A stretch of DNA of 21,424 bases from Legionella qingyii (GCF_003184185.1 NZ_QHJG01000043.1:1-21424), one strand, 5' to 3'. Shown: positions 8,204 to 18,469, counted from the first letter of the stretch. Program-made: numbers and translations. Notes: a model not told the origin generated them from the letters alone.

Positions 8204-9739
8204 AATTGGTTGTCAACTAGAAGCACGTTGACAACGTACGAGCCTGACATTTAGGTCAAGAGAAACGAAAAGATTGGTAAGTTAATTAGCTCCTGCCTTA
8301 CGGAATTTTTTATTCATCTTTGCCAACCTACTCGCTTAGACGCGAGGAAGTAGTGCTACTATATTTCTGTAGTTAAGGAGACCTCAACACTCCAAATCTA
8401 AATTCCGTTAAAATAGACGTACTTTCCACTATAGTCAGTTTTGTGATAAGCAATTAAACTTTTTTCGAAGCTATTAAAGTGCCGGGAGATAAAATTTTAG
8501 TAAGTCTCATTTAACTACAAACCGTTTTATTCGTGAAAAAAAAGGTAACCGCCGAAAATTAAGAAGAACCCGTGGGCGCCGTTATTCAAGGTATGAATTT
8601 AGCAATTTTACCATTTTAGAACGGGTTACTTCACGTCAGTAAGGGACGCTTAGTCGTACTAAGTGTCACGTTAGATTAAGCGCGTAAAAAAAGTTTTATA
8701 CGGAACGGCGAAGAAATAGACGGTCAAATGTACGATTATGATCGCGACATAAAAGTATTCTCCATCAATTTTCTTTAAAACCTAAACGGTTTGAGTTACG
8801 CACGACGTTAAATCTGCCTAATGCAAGTTATTACCGGACTACATTCCCCCATAAACAACTATGAAGTAGTAGTATTGACATACCCAATACGTGTCTTTCA
8901 ACCGTTATATCTAACTCTAAAAAATTATAAAGAACTCTACTTAGATACCTAACGTCAAGCCACTCCATCTATCGTTTTTTTAAAAATTCACGTAAATTTA
9001 CTACATTGTTCCCGTTGCACACAAGATTTTATAATCCGAAATCGTTTAGTAATAGGGCGTTTATCTAGTCCTCCCTAACTTCAAAAAGATACGACAAAAA
9101 TATAGAATCAACCCCGTTGTATCCAGGATAATAAAGAAAAACATTATTTGGCACAAACAGTTACTTAAATTTTTTACTTAGTTCCCGATTTTCTAGGAGG
9201 TGACTTTCTAACCGGAGATAATTATTAAGACGATCATTACCTTAATTAACTACTCCTTCTGAAAATGTTTCGGGTTTGTGCAGTTTTTAGTTTATGGTAA
9301 GTGACACAAGAAGGTATATATATCTTAGACTTAAAGGAGATAGGTATCTCTTTGCTTGGCCTCATTGCACCGAATCAAGTCATATCGCTTGTTCGGACAA
9401 AAAAACGCGATTTATTGTCTATTCTAGTATTTAAAATAGTATAACAAGTCCTCGATTGGAGTAACGAAAATGGTTTCGAAAGGCACGAAGGTCTAACCAT
9501 AACTATAGGCGTTTGTGCGCATCTCGGGTTTTGCCTAATCTTTTCGCAAAACAAAATTACTTACTTTGTTCCACTTCCTTTAGCCACTCGACAAGTTCTC
9601 GAGAAGGTCCACCTCAATTCGATTCAAGAAGTGGATTGTCCCGTAGTTGAAGTAGTTTTACGTGTAGCCCAAACAACTATTTCCGCTGCTAAAATAGCAA
9701 TTTCTACTAAAAAGCATGCAAGGAAAGGCTCCTCCGGTA
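8204..9739 (-). CDS. Ankyrin-repeat protein, effector candidate
   Basis: 511 residues, start MASSERNVRKIIFNDKI with GGAAGG a few bases upstream. The first ~285 residues are helical, leucine-rich and unrecognised. Residues ~290-390 hold two to three ankyrin repeats: TNTPLHQAIIERN, YENTALVLACKLADKEAA and NHADSQGMTALHWARF...LIAAGA. The C-terminal ~120 residues are helical, with EELMSLYHRDEGAQIRSSNR and a Glu-rich end WLEKQRELDLQSEH. Ankyrin repeats bind other proteins and, in Legionella and Coxiella, are common in proteins injected into the host by the Dot/Icm system. Secretion is an inference from family and charged tail; no catalytic domain is seen. A purely bacterial role cannot be excluded. 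Confidence 0.87.
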
Positions 9740-10288
9740 TTATAAGGAAGGCAATTATACTCTAAAGAACGTATTGGCTACAAAGATAATAGGATCAGTA
9801 AAAAAAGTATGTTTATTGCGCGAGTTTTCTCACCCCAAACGCCCTCCCAACGACGAGTCCGATTTAGGTAAAAGAAATGGGTTTTGCTAACAAGACCCCG
9901 CGATATCACTACTACATAGCTGTAATCAGAATCGCAGGACTATTATAATTTCCTCTTAGCATGTATAATATTAGTAAACGCAGTTAAAATACAGGTAAAT
10001 AAAACCCCCAATCACTTCGCGTTTAACTATTTTTTGTTTGGACAGATAGTGATCATACCACAAAACTTTTTCGAGCAAATATGTAAATATCTGTTCTACT
10101 TCGTACGTATTATTAATGGGGTGTTTTAGTAAAAAAAAGGCGTTATAGCTAATTTATAGGTGTTTAAGACACCTATTGATACACCCAATTGACTACTTCT
10201 TTATTATTTATCGTCTTGAGGTATATTCCATATAGCGAACCTACTAAAAAAGAGATGTTATTCTGAAATTGGTTTTTATTTTCGTTTG
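9740..10288. other. Divergent region between the ankyrin gene and lolC
   Basis: About 550 AT-rich bases with no credible gene on either side. It must hold the promoters of the ankyrin gene (leftward) and the lolCD operon (rightward). TATAAT appears on the leftward strand near 9965, but without a well-spaced -35. The only clear structure is the TATCCACA/TGTGGATA dyad at 10156-10176. Confidence 0.6.
10156..10176. promoter_or_regulatory. Inverted DnaA-box-like pair
   Basis: TATCCACA, five bases and TGTGGATA form a perfect dyad. The right arm extended by one base is the exact complement of the consensus DnaA box TTATCCACA; the left arm differs by one base. Two boxes are too few for an origin, so a regulatory DnaA or unrelated repressor site upstream of lolC, or chance, is possible. 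Confidence 0.35.
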
Positions 10289-11533
10289 TACATATTTGGT
10301 AATCGGGAAAAATACCCCAATGCGATATGCGCAAGGTCTTTCTTCTTAGTAAAACAGAGAAAATAAAGCGAGTCAAGCTACGATCCATAACCGTAACCAC
10401 ACTACCAAGAATAATGCCAGAATAGCCATTACTTACCCAAACTGGTCGTTTATGTATTGGCTAAAAAGCCCTACCGAGGACTTTAATGTCAAAGACCTGG
10501 GTTACTTGCTGAGTCACTAACCGGACTTCATCGATTTTTTTAAGTTTGCTAAAGGCTTTAATTTCGCGAACGTGGAATACAACCACCCGTTCCCGATTAC
10601 CAAGTACTTCCTGTCCAAATAGGATAACAAAATTGTCCACACAACGGACTTTTTCTTCTTTTTTACTCAGTGAATGTTCTGTTCAATGAACGACCCTCAG
10701 ATTCATTAAATTTTCTAAAACCGTAGTAGAACCCCTCTCCCGAACGTCTGTCGTACCCTTGCTACTAACCTCTATTCCAGTGGCAGTACTAAGGCGTTCG
10801 CTGTCACTGAGGACGGCCTTACTAAGGAGCAAAATTTGCTAAGTGACATCAACCCCAAAAAAGACGCCCTTCGCCCAAATTAAAACTATGGTTTAACCGT
10901 AAGTAGTTATACCCCCTACGGGTTTTCAATAACGTTTACCCACTACTACATTGGCCATAGTTTTACTTTTATCTATTGCAAATAGTTCGTGGGCTTAACT
11001 GAAGAGCTAATAGAGTGAATAATCCACTTCTTATAGTCCATCCATTAACCTGAGTCGTTATACCACGTAAAAAGGTTCGTCAATTTTACCTTTTTTGCTA
11101 CTACAAAGACTAAAATAATGACTAATAGCGTCATCGACGTAAATTAGACCAAAGGAGAGACCACTACCAACAATTACTGTTCGTTCGACTCTAGCGTTAA
11201 GATTCTTGATAACCACGTTGAGGAAGATGGTATAATACCTGTAAATAACAAGTTCCCTACTACCATCCTTAACAGCCGTGTGAAAAACCAAACTAACCGC
11301 CTAATGATAATCGTTTGTTACGCTGGTGTTAACACTTAGTAGAAGTCTGGACCAAAGTAAAATTTCAGAACAGAAGGTCATAAATAAAACACCTAATAAA
11401 CGGGAGATTCTAAGATAAATCGCTAGATACCTTTCAAACACAATACCGTAATAATTACTCGAAAAAACGTTGTTAAATAGGACGGACCGCCCGGAGTTTT
11501 TGACACTAACGCCTCCGAAACGTAATACTCACT
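10289..11533 (+). CDS. lolC: Lipoprotein-releasing system permease LolC/LolE
   Basis: 414 residues, start MYKPLALFMGLRYTRSRKKNHFVSFISLSS. The plan is one N-terminal membrane helix (IGIGVMVLITVLSVMNGF), a large periplasmic domain, and three C-terminal helices with the FtsX-type signature AFNLVSSLVMVVNDKQAEIA followed by ILRTIGA. It is the integral membrane partner of LolD; the complex extracts mature lipoproteins from the inner membrane and passes them to LolA. Here a single permease gene precedes lolD, so either the complex is a homodimer (LolF type) or a lolE lies elsewhere. The 3' end ATGAGTGA overlaps the lolD start by 8 bases. Confidence 0.94.
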
Positions 11534-12206
11534 ACATTAAAATTCACGATTATTTAATACATTCAGTATATCACTGCCATGAAGATTTCACGTGCATAAT
11601 TCTCCCTAACTAGATAGGTATCCGTTTCCACTCGCGAACCGTTAATATCCAGGAAGTCCAAGACCCTTTTCGTGAAATAACGTAAATAACCCACCGAATC
11701 TATTTGGGTGTTCGCCTCTACATAACTATTTCCTGTGTTTAACCGTTTCCTATTTACTTTTTGTTGCAACATTTAATGCATTGGTTCCAAACCCTAAATA
11801 GATGGTCAAAGTAGTAAACAATGGTCTTAAATGGCGCGAACTTTTACAAAGGTACGGCGATAACGATCGTTTACAAAGTCACTTCCTACGTCTCCGGCTT
11901 CGCTCATTTTACGACCTACTACAACCGGACTTTCTTTCCTTTTGTGTATTCGGACGTGTCGAAAGGCCTCCTCTCGCCGTTGCTCAACGTTATCGAGCTC
12001 GAAATCACGTGGTTGGGATAACGCAGAACCGACTACTCGGATGTCCTTTAGACCTAGTCTGTTGACGTTGCTTTCATAAACTAAATTACGACCTCAACTT
12101 ATCTTTTTACTTGTGGCGAAACCAATAGCATTGAGTACTAGTCGTTAATCGTTCTGTTTACCTATCTCAAAATCATGACCCTCTTCCGTACAACAGTCTC
12201 CACATT
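11526..12206 (+). CDS. lolD: Lipoprotein-releasing ABC ATPase LolD
   Basis: 226 residues, start MSDVILSANKLCKSYSDG. Walker A is GPSGSGKST (42-50), the Q-loop region is GFIYQFHHLLPEFTALENV, the ABC signature is LSGGERQ (146-152), Walker B ends in LADEP with D170/E171, and the H-loop is IVTHD. The FHHLLPEF segment is typical of LolD. It hydrolyses ATP on the cytoplasmic face to drive lipoprotein release by LolC/E. It is translationally coupled to lolC by the overlap. This gene gave the first proof of the mirrored orientation, because no as-printed frame contains these motifs. Confidence 0.96.
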
Positions 12207-12278
12207 TACTATATCTATGCAAGGATCCGATAATGACAAAGTCTATTCCTAATAGTTATTTGTCTCCTCAATTGGTCC

Positions 12279-12554
12279 TACAAATTTTTTTGTCGTCCTT
12301 TACTGGCATTTAGACATCTAGATTAAGTGTTGTGACGGGTCCCGTCTTGGAGTCCGTTCTTGAAAGAACTGCCTCACTCTTTTCTGCGGTTGTTTATACT
12401 CGACTAACTATGACCTCAGGGTAATTTAAGGATAGTTAAAAATAGAGGGGATTCGTTTATATTTTCAAGTTTTCGGGTCCAAAGCGGCAAATAACAAGTA
12501 CTATACGTTTAACGCCTGCTCCTACCCAAACTCCACCTCAGACAAACAGGAATT
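12279..12554 (+). CDS. Small unknown protein downstream of lolD
   Basis: 91 residues, start MFKKTAGNDRKSVDLI, preceded by AGAGGAG at 11-17 bases. It is hydrophilic, with no signal peptide or membrane segment, and ends DEDGFEVESVCP. I recognise no family. It lies 72 bases beyond lolD in the same direction and could be the last gene of the operon, though the gap could also hold its own promoter. The frame is clean, uses codons like its neighbours and has a good ribosome site. Confidence 0.65.
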
Positions 12555-12630
12555 TGGTATCACATAACTTTCGGTTATCAAGAGTTTTTTAGCACTCACT
12601 TCGCTTCTTATTAAACCCCTAAGCTACTAC

Positions 12631-12669
12631 TGTTTGGACCCAAAACGAAACGACTTGAGTTCGATGTTA
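12631..12669. repeat. Partial copy of the GTAGCCTGGG repeat
   Basis: AACCTGGGTTTTGCT...CTGAACTCAAGCTAC resembles the right half of the complete element at 18543-18612. It lies just left of another copy, between the 91-residue gene and asnS. Confidence 0.5.
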
Positions 12670-12696
12670 GTTTAGTTTGCGGTTATTTATTGACTT

Positions 12697-12780
12697 TACA
12701 TCGGACCCACTTCCACGTTCGGCATTGGCTCCAAAAATCGTCAGTAGGAGCCCAAGACAAAATAACGTAAGTCCGATGTA
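12697..12780. repeat. Interspersed repeat, ATGTAGCCTG ends
   Basis: 84 bases with perfect 10-bp terminal inverted repeats ATGTAGCCTG and CAGGCTACAT. An inner imperfect stem is formed by GTAACCGAGG and CCTCGGGTTC. It lies just beyond the asnS stop, where it could also serve as the convergent 3' hairpin for asnS and the 91-residue gene. Confidence 0.7.
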
Positions 12781-12792
12781 TTAAATGAAGAG

Positions 12793-14196
12793 AATTATTA
12801 AGCGTACAGGACCCCACGCTCCCTTGCCCTACTGTAGTGCATGCAACCGATTTGGCCACTGTATTGAATGGTTTGCGAGTTTTGGATTTGGTTTAGGACG
12901 TACACCTTGCCATGGCATAGCCGCATCTAGAGATATGGTAACTATTGAGAGAAACGAATCCAACGTAAGAAGTTATGCAGATAGCTCTTATAGCTCTGCG
13001 AGAAGCGCAACTGACGGTGGCTACTAGAGTGGCTAAGGTCCCCGATTTTGTAGGTATCGACGCTGCCAAAAAAGTAGTAGTAACTCCGCGTACATTTTTG
13101 GAAATTAAAGAACGCCTATTAATCAGTCCTACTGACCAAAAAATGTTACTTAAAGACGGTCTATCGCAAGTACGAGACTGACGTTTAGGTTTGGGGTCGA
13201 CTGACCTTTAAGTTTAACAACTGGCGTAACAAGGTTTTAAAATTACCGTAGCCATATCCAGTACTGAAGTTTTAGACTTAGTCGTTATACAAGGTTCGCA
13301 AGTTATGTTGGACCTCGTTGTTTAACTAACTTTTTGAGGTATAGTAGTCTTGCAAGCAGGTCCTGACGAAACGTATTTATCGCGTTGTATGAAACTGAAT
13401 TTAATGTTTATAGAACGTTTCATCGTTTTCGCTAAAGTCCAAGTTAGTAGGTCTTAAGTCGCTCCACTGCCGACCATAAACTCAAAAGTCGTGCCTTTCA
13501 ACCGGGTTTTCACATATGAAAACTGTATCGGTATGTTATTCGAAGGTCCAAATCAACGGGACTTTGTCATTCTTTTCAGAGAAATGGTTTCTTTAGGAAC
13601 GATTTCAGTTAAACTGGCTTAAGTAAAAATCCGTGTAAATTTTCTAGATTTCAGCTATGTGCTTTGTAAAGTGGGCGAGGGAGTGTTAGTGATCTCCACT
13701 ATTATCCCCATACATAGGTTTTCTTTGGAACAAGCACCTTTTTTGCTACCTACCGAACACTATTTGTTACTGCCTAAGCACATTGCCGCGATTAGCATAA
13801 ACATGCACCCGCATCTACTCGATGGAGCGCATCTTTAAGGTCACATACCGCAAAACGGACTTATCCTATTGATAGACCTAAAAGATGGGTTGGGTGCTGG
13901 AATTATATCAGTCGAACTTAAAGTTTCCGAACCGGAAAAGGAACACTCCGTTGGTTAAAAGGACTCCGTTAGTTTCTTGTCGGCCGTAATTCAAATCACT
14001 GAAGAAGTACTATTAACAGATTTGGTAGCCATCGATGCTAAACTTAACCTCGTTTTGTCCTTGGTAGTACATCCGATTATTTTCTGTTCGGACAAAACCT
14101 TAGTGCAGCCCAGAAATGGGTTGGAGATTGCCATTGCACAAGTAGTTACGACTAAAGTGGTAGGTCTGTAACAAAATACCATTTTTGAACCCAGTA
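12793..14196 (-). CDS. asnS: Asparaginyl-tRNA synthetase
   Basis: 467 residues, start MTQVFTIKQCLDGEISIDEHV with GAGGAG before the ATG. An OB-fold anticodon-binding domain (~15-100, VRGWVKTRRDSKTGLSF) is followed by the class IIb catalytic core with motif 2 FRAENSNTSRHLAEFWMIE and motif 3 GFGLGFERL near the end, and the C-terminus RTPGHANY. The active-site text (GEMFRVSTLDL, VSGQLNLEAY) is that of AsnRS rather than AspRS. It charges tRNA-Asn in the cytoplasm and is stand-alone, leftward, with a long 5' region of its own. Confidence 0.97.
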
Positions 14197-14557
14197 AAAA
14201 ATGAGGAGTGAGACACATATGAAACGTACCGGTATTCCATGAAAAATTTAAGATAGTCAGACGCATACGTCTAACTCTATTTCGCATCAATATTGCAATG
14301 TAGTTCGTAAAAAATAACTTCTTAATCAGTCCCAATCGCTCGAACCTATACGGTTTTTAGCGCTAACATTGGGGCACTTCATATCTATGGACATTGATTT
14401 TTACTCTACTATGTGACCCCAATACGCGTAAAGATGATAGAACCACAATTTTGCGTAACTAAAAGAGTAAAGTCACGCGATAAGGATATCGTTTTTTGAA
14501 ATTGAATATCTAGTTCTTTTATACTTGCACAAAGTTATATTAATAACTCCTTGGTAA
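14197..14557. other. Divergent region between asnS and the secreted-protein gene
   Basis: About 360 bases with no gene that I can support. It must contain the asnS promoter (leftward) and that of the secreted-protein gene (rightward). No well-spaced -35/-10 pair, T-box or other riboswitch is recognisable. Confidence 0.55.
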
Positions 14558-15118
14558 TACAACGATTTTCATAAGACGTAGAGTAACAAAAACACAAGGA
14601 AACGTCGACGTCGTTTACTATGCCATAATTTTAATATGTCTGGGATACCACTACGTAGTCTCGTCCATCAGGGCGTTCACTCTTCGTTTAGAAAACCGCT
14701 TACAATAAGAGTTAGAGTTAATTAGTAAGCGCTTCTACGAACCGCAACATAACGACCACCATTTTGCATACTAGGAACGAAACATTTTCGACCAGGTTTA
14801 TCCTGACTTCGAAATACAGGAGCAAGAGGGACCTAACCTCTGTCGCACGACTAATTCCAATTTCTTGGAAACTTATTACTTGTTTTATTTTGTAACCTAT
14901 ACAGAGCGTGAATAGGAACCCCTTAGCTTAATTGGTTACCACTCGTCACAGTACGCTAATTCAGTCTGTTCTACATACTAGTTTACGGTCACGCAATATT
15001 TACGTCGTTGTTTTTAATGGACCAACCGGTAAATGTCGCTACATTTTGCCATACCTCATACGAGCTTTTTTGTGGGCTGCCACAACACTGACATCTTAAT
15101 TCATTTCGGACCAAAATT
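14558..15118 (+). CDS. Secreted cysteine-containing protein, unknown
   Basis: 186 residues, start MLLKVFCISLFLCSFAAAAND, with TTGAGG upstream. The first ~19 residues are a typical Sec signal with an AAA-ND-like cleavage site, so the mature protein should be periplasmic or exported. The mature chain has seven cysteines in contexts such as EDAWRC, YDPCF, ALCPRSPW, NGEQCH, VRYKC and LQRCK, suggesting disulfides. The length and Cys pattern do not bring a family to mind. The 88-residue gene follows at 61 bases and may be cotranscribed. Confidence 0.8.
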
Positions 15119-15179
15119 CTTATTCATTATAAAAAAGAGATTCGTATTAATAAAAAGTAAATTCCTATTTCGTCTCGTT

Positions 15180-15446
15180 AACTGGATGGTTCGTGAACGC
15201 GTTCTTATATTAGGCGTTCATTAATTATTTAATCTAGTTTTTGTTGCTCTGTCGCTAATGAATAACCGACAAACAGATCTGGTTCTTCTTGTAAATTGCG
15301 CTTCTTACCTACTACTTAATAAGCGAGTTCGCAATTGTCTTTAACCTTTCGGCTTATCGATAAGTTGTGACGCTAAGAAATTAAGTCCGTTACTACTTCT
15401 CGTTTGAGTTCTGGATTGTCTTCTCATACATAGACCAGATAGTACT
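15180..15446 (+). CDS. Small acidic unknown protein
   Basis: 88 residues from a TTG start (TYQALAQEYNPQVINKLDQK), ending DLTEEYVSGLS. No ATG lies in frame upstream, and AAGGA is about 13 bases before the TTG, so the start is uncertain. It is hydrophilic, rich in Asp, Glu and Gln, without signal peptide or membrane segment, and probably helical. I recognise no family. It may form a two-gene unit with the secreted protein. Confidence 0.6.
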
Positions 15447-15565
15447 TTATTATGTAAGGCTAAATAGAAGGGAACAATTGCAATTCCATTGGCACGACCT
15501 GTTGTAGTGTCTGACAAATACTTCGGTGTTTGCCAATGTGGTAATTTGCTCCCCGATTCAAACTT

Positions 15566-16198
15566 GATAACTTCAAGTCCTCGACGAAAAGATTTACCAA
15601 GGTCCCAGTTTGTTACTCGTAACTAAAGTAACTATTCTCCTATCAATAGGTAGCGTTTTACTTTTGCCACACGTAATATCTGAACTCCCTGTTCTGTCTC
15701 TAGCCGGTTACATTGACGTAGTGGTTTTGTTTTCCCAACCGAGGCAAATTATACGCTATTGAAGCGAAGTTCCCGTAGTTTAGGCCGAAATTCGGTTACC
15801 ACTATGGTAAGATATTGAACACAAAGTAACCGAACTTTGACGAGAAAATTAACTAAGTTATGAGAATTTAATAAGTCTCCCACGTATAGTGTACGATGCT
15901 AATTCCGTTCTCTAGCATGACATCGAAATAGGGTTCCTAAAACTCCGTTATTGAATCCCTAACCCATTCAGAGTAGGTCTATTAGCTACTATCGTTCACT
16001 AACTGATTATTAGACAGGTAACTAAAGATTTGTTCCTTGATTGAGAACTCCTAAATAGAGAGACATGAGACGTGATACGACGAGAGGCGGTACTAAGTGA
16101 TTTACTTACAATTGAACAAGTATTCACTATAAAAAATCCAAGTCTCGTTATGCTTGGGCTATTGTGCGACACCTCGCTTTTATTAGTATTTCAAAGTA
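15566..16198 (-). CDS. maiA: Maleylacetoacetate isomerase
   Basis: 210 residues, start MKLYDYFRSTACYRVRIALNLK. The SxxCxRVRIAL motif of zeta-class glutathione S-transferases is at S9-C12, followed by the thioredoxin-fold glutathione site (NPQELVPCLEI, ISQSLAIIDYL) and a helical C-terminal domain with FGDAVTLADLCLVPQVYNA. The enzyme isomerises maleylacetoacetate to fumarylacetoacetate using glutathione. Its ATG is three bases beyond the fumarylacetoacetase stop, so the two are one operon and act on consecutive intermediates. Confidence 0.95.
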
Positions 16199-16201
16199 AT
16201 G

Positions 16202-17185
16202 AATATGGAAAAACTGTTGAACTAGTTACCGCGGTTTGTTCGAAAATGGAACAAACAGCTCGTAAAGCTAAGCTTAAGATAGGGGTTTCGCGTATTTTCT
16301 GCAAAAACGAACTGGGACAAGATACTAAAGGTCGTATGCAAAAAGCCGTTATGTTCTTTTTGGAAACGACGCTAGTTCTAATCTTTGTCATGGACTTGGT
16401 TATTATCAGGGTCGTGGGTCATGAGACCAAAAACGACGTACGACTTAGTCGAGACCTTTTCTTTTGCAGTACAGTTAAGGTCGTAACCCGACTGGCTTGT
16501 TAACAGGCAAGTCTACTGAGTTATTTCCGTCTACGTGTGCAACAGGTAGGGTTAATCATGAATTAAGTAGCCCCCATTACCGATGCCCTCTTTTTGACGA
16601 CCTTCCAAACCTTACCTTTTTGGGTTTTGGGAAACGGTTAAGTAGACCATAATTTAATGCGTTACTTTGCAGTAACTGATCGTAATTGTTAAATTATACA
16701 ACGAGACGTAAAAATACCAAATAGGGGTACCCTTGTAGTAGCCATTACTGACGTTGAAGACGAAGTTTCAGCTACGGTTTTCGGAGTAGTCGTTGATTTT
16801 ACCCTAGAGATCCGGGGTTCTTGCTTAGCCTTGGAGGAACTATGTAGTTACCTAGTCAGGTCTTTAAAAGACCGTTATGTCGTGGAGCCCGAAACGCGTG
16901 CTCAAGCTGTACCAATTGCATCCGTGACGGTAGTCGGGTAACTATTCGTGCACCGTTCCCCCTACACGTATCAACGCCTAGTTTTAGCTTCCACAAAAGG
17001 TTTACCGGAAGCAATTCAACAACGCTCTGTCAAACATTGAAAAGAAAATGACGTAGGGTTACTAGATCTCGCATGACATTCAACCCACGTTAAACCCCTT
17101 GTGCTTAACGTTCTCAGTTACGAACTAACTGGTGCGTATTGAGAGGTAGAGCACTACTACAACTAAAATTTGACCGTTCAAAGTA
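16202..17185 (-). CDS. fahA: Fumarylacetoacetate hydrolase
   Basis: 327 residues, start MKLASLKSTSSRDGELCVVN with GAGGAA seven bases upstream. The FAA-hydrolase fold is shown by YVNHVELVRKARGA, IDFEAEVAVITDDVPMG (acidic metal ligands), KGFGFFHSKPSSSFSP and GAGTIIGSGTVSNRD near the end. The enzyme cleaves fumarylacetoacetate to fumarate and acetoacetate, the last step of tyrosine breakdown. The length fits the short bacterial form. The symbol fahA is by function. It sits between hppD and maiA; between it and hppD lies a repeat-filled gap, so it may need its own promoter. Confidence 0.94.
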
Positions 17186-17285
17186 TTCAAGGAGTAATCA
17201 GCAACACGGACCTACGTCGCTTTATATACGCTTAAAACTTTTAGGATCCAACGCAAAACGTGGTGAGGGTAATTCAATTTTGAAA

Positions 17286-17370
17286 TAGTAAGGGTACACC
17301 CGCCCTTAGGTAGAGATTTAACCGAAATCGCAAGTTAATCTTAACCTAGGGGCGGACGCGCCCCTACTGT
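17286..17370. repeat. Paired GGGAATGA/GGGGATGACA palindromic repeats
   Basis: Two hairpin units face each other: TCATTCCCATGTGGGCGGGAATCCA and, 30 bases on, TTGGATCCCCGCCTGC followed by GCGGGGATGACA. Each folds on itself and the two are also inverted relative to each other. This is a widely spread bacterial intergenic repeat type. It lies in the hppD-fahA gap and will be transcribed if the genes form one operon. A lone CCAGGCTACAT end of the other repeat family follows at about 17403-17413. Confidence 0.65.
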
Positions 17371-17416
17371 TGCTGTGCTTACCTGCACCATGAAACGGAT
17401 TAGGTCCGATGTAAGA

Positions 17417-18469
17417 AATGCGACTATCAAGAAAGTTCCATGGTGCAGCCTAAACTAGCGCAAGTTACCGGAGCTTATTGCGGACTTTTAATGGAAGTGG
17501 CTTAGGGACTAACGGAAACGCAACTTATTAAAGTTTTTTATGTCCTGGTTTCTATAAAAGTCATTTTTAAACGTCATTATCTGGTACAAAGCCTAGCACG
17601 AGTGGTAGTTAGTCCTAAACGAGTAGAACTTCACGAAACTGACCAAGAACTACGGTTCCCTCGGCTAGCACGTTGTAAAGTATTATTCATAGACCTTGTA
17701 GTTCTTTAAATTGCGGAACGAGAGAATTACATACGTGCCATACCATTTATAAGAGTCACCAATTACGCTATACAACTTACGGAAGCGGAAACATAAGCAC
17801 GTCTTTGAGAAGTTAAACACTGTTTAGTAGAAATCTAAGTAAATTTCCCTAAAATTAAAAAGGTGTTCCCGATGGATTGCGAGCTGAATTATTCGGCCAG
17901 TAAAAGGGAAATTATAATTTTATTGCTTAAAGGACCTTTAATTTTTACCTAAGCATCTTGACTCGGGTAAATAGGTATAACGGTGCCTTATGTAATACCC
18001 AATTTACTAGCTAGTAGTGATTTGGTAATGGACGATGAAAAAATGATCTAACCACAAGGGTTATCGGCCTCTTGCCAACTACAACTAGTAGTTGTTTTAT
18101 TTATTGTGAGGGCGGCTAACGAACCTATGGTTCATTTGGTACTACACGTACACGCGTTAGAAGTTTTCGTTAACGAGGTACAAAGTCGCGTACAAGCTTT
18201 CGACGAAAACGTAAAAAATGAAATTTAGGGTACCGTGTTCGTGGTCCAGGTACTCAGAACGACACACAAAGTCGAACCGTTAAACAACGTCGTAACTGAT
18301 ATTTAACTTAGAGTGGAACAACTTTATTTCACTACAGAACTAAAAATACCACACATCATCGAACCTTTGGGTATAGTCACTTAACAACTACATCCGCAAA
18401 AAATAGCCCTGGACTTTTAAGCTCCTTTCGTTTTGGTAGATTAGGTGTTCCCAACAATAAACAAACGTA
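17417..18469 (-). CDS. hppD: 4-hydroxyphenylpyruvate dioxygenase (legiolysin)
   Basis: 350 residues, start MQTNNNPCGLDGFAFLEFSG. Two vicinal-oxygen-chelate halves are present; the three iron ligands fall in MIDHLTHNV (H155), GIQHIALTT (H233) and GPVFFEIIQR (E313), and the end is the family's KGNQGFGEGNFQALFEAIE. It converts 4-hydroxyphenylpyruvate to homogentisate. In Legionella this protein is legiolysin (lly), whose product homogentisate oxidises to the brown melanin-like pigment and gives haemolysis and fluorescence traits. The sequence matches what I remember of legiolysin very closely, the best single clue to genus. The gene heads a leftward tyrosine-degradation cluster. Confidence 0.96.

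Noticed and set aside
10156..10177. Replication origin
   Set aside because: Only two DnaA-like boxes occur, with no dnaA, dnaN or gyrB-type neighbours and no repeated AT-rich unwinding units.
11802..12065. Two overlapping printed + strand frames of 87 and 66 codons
   Set aside because: They coincide with decoded lolD, including its ABC signature region, and their own translations match nothing.
13991..14335. 114-codon frame on the printed - strand
   Set aside because: It overlies the start of the decoded asnS gene and shows no family features.
16072..16503. 143-codon frame on the printed + strand, the longest literal ORF
   Set aside because: It has no recognisable motif and lies over the mirror-read maiA and fahA genes, whose products are clear. 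It is an open frame produced by reading those genes in the wrong chemical direction.
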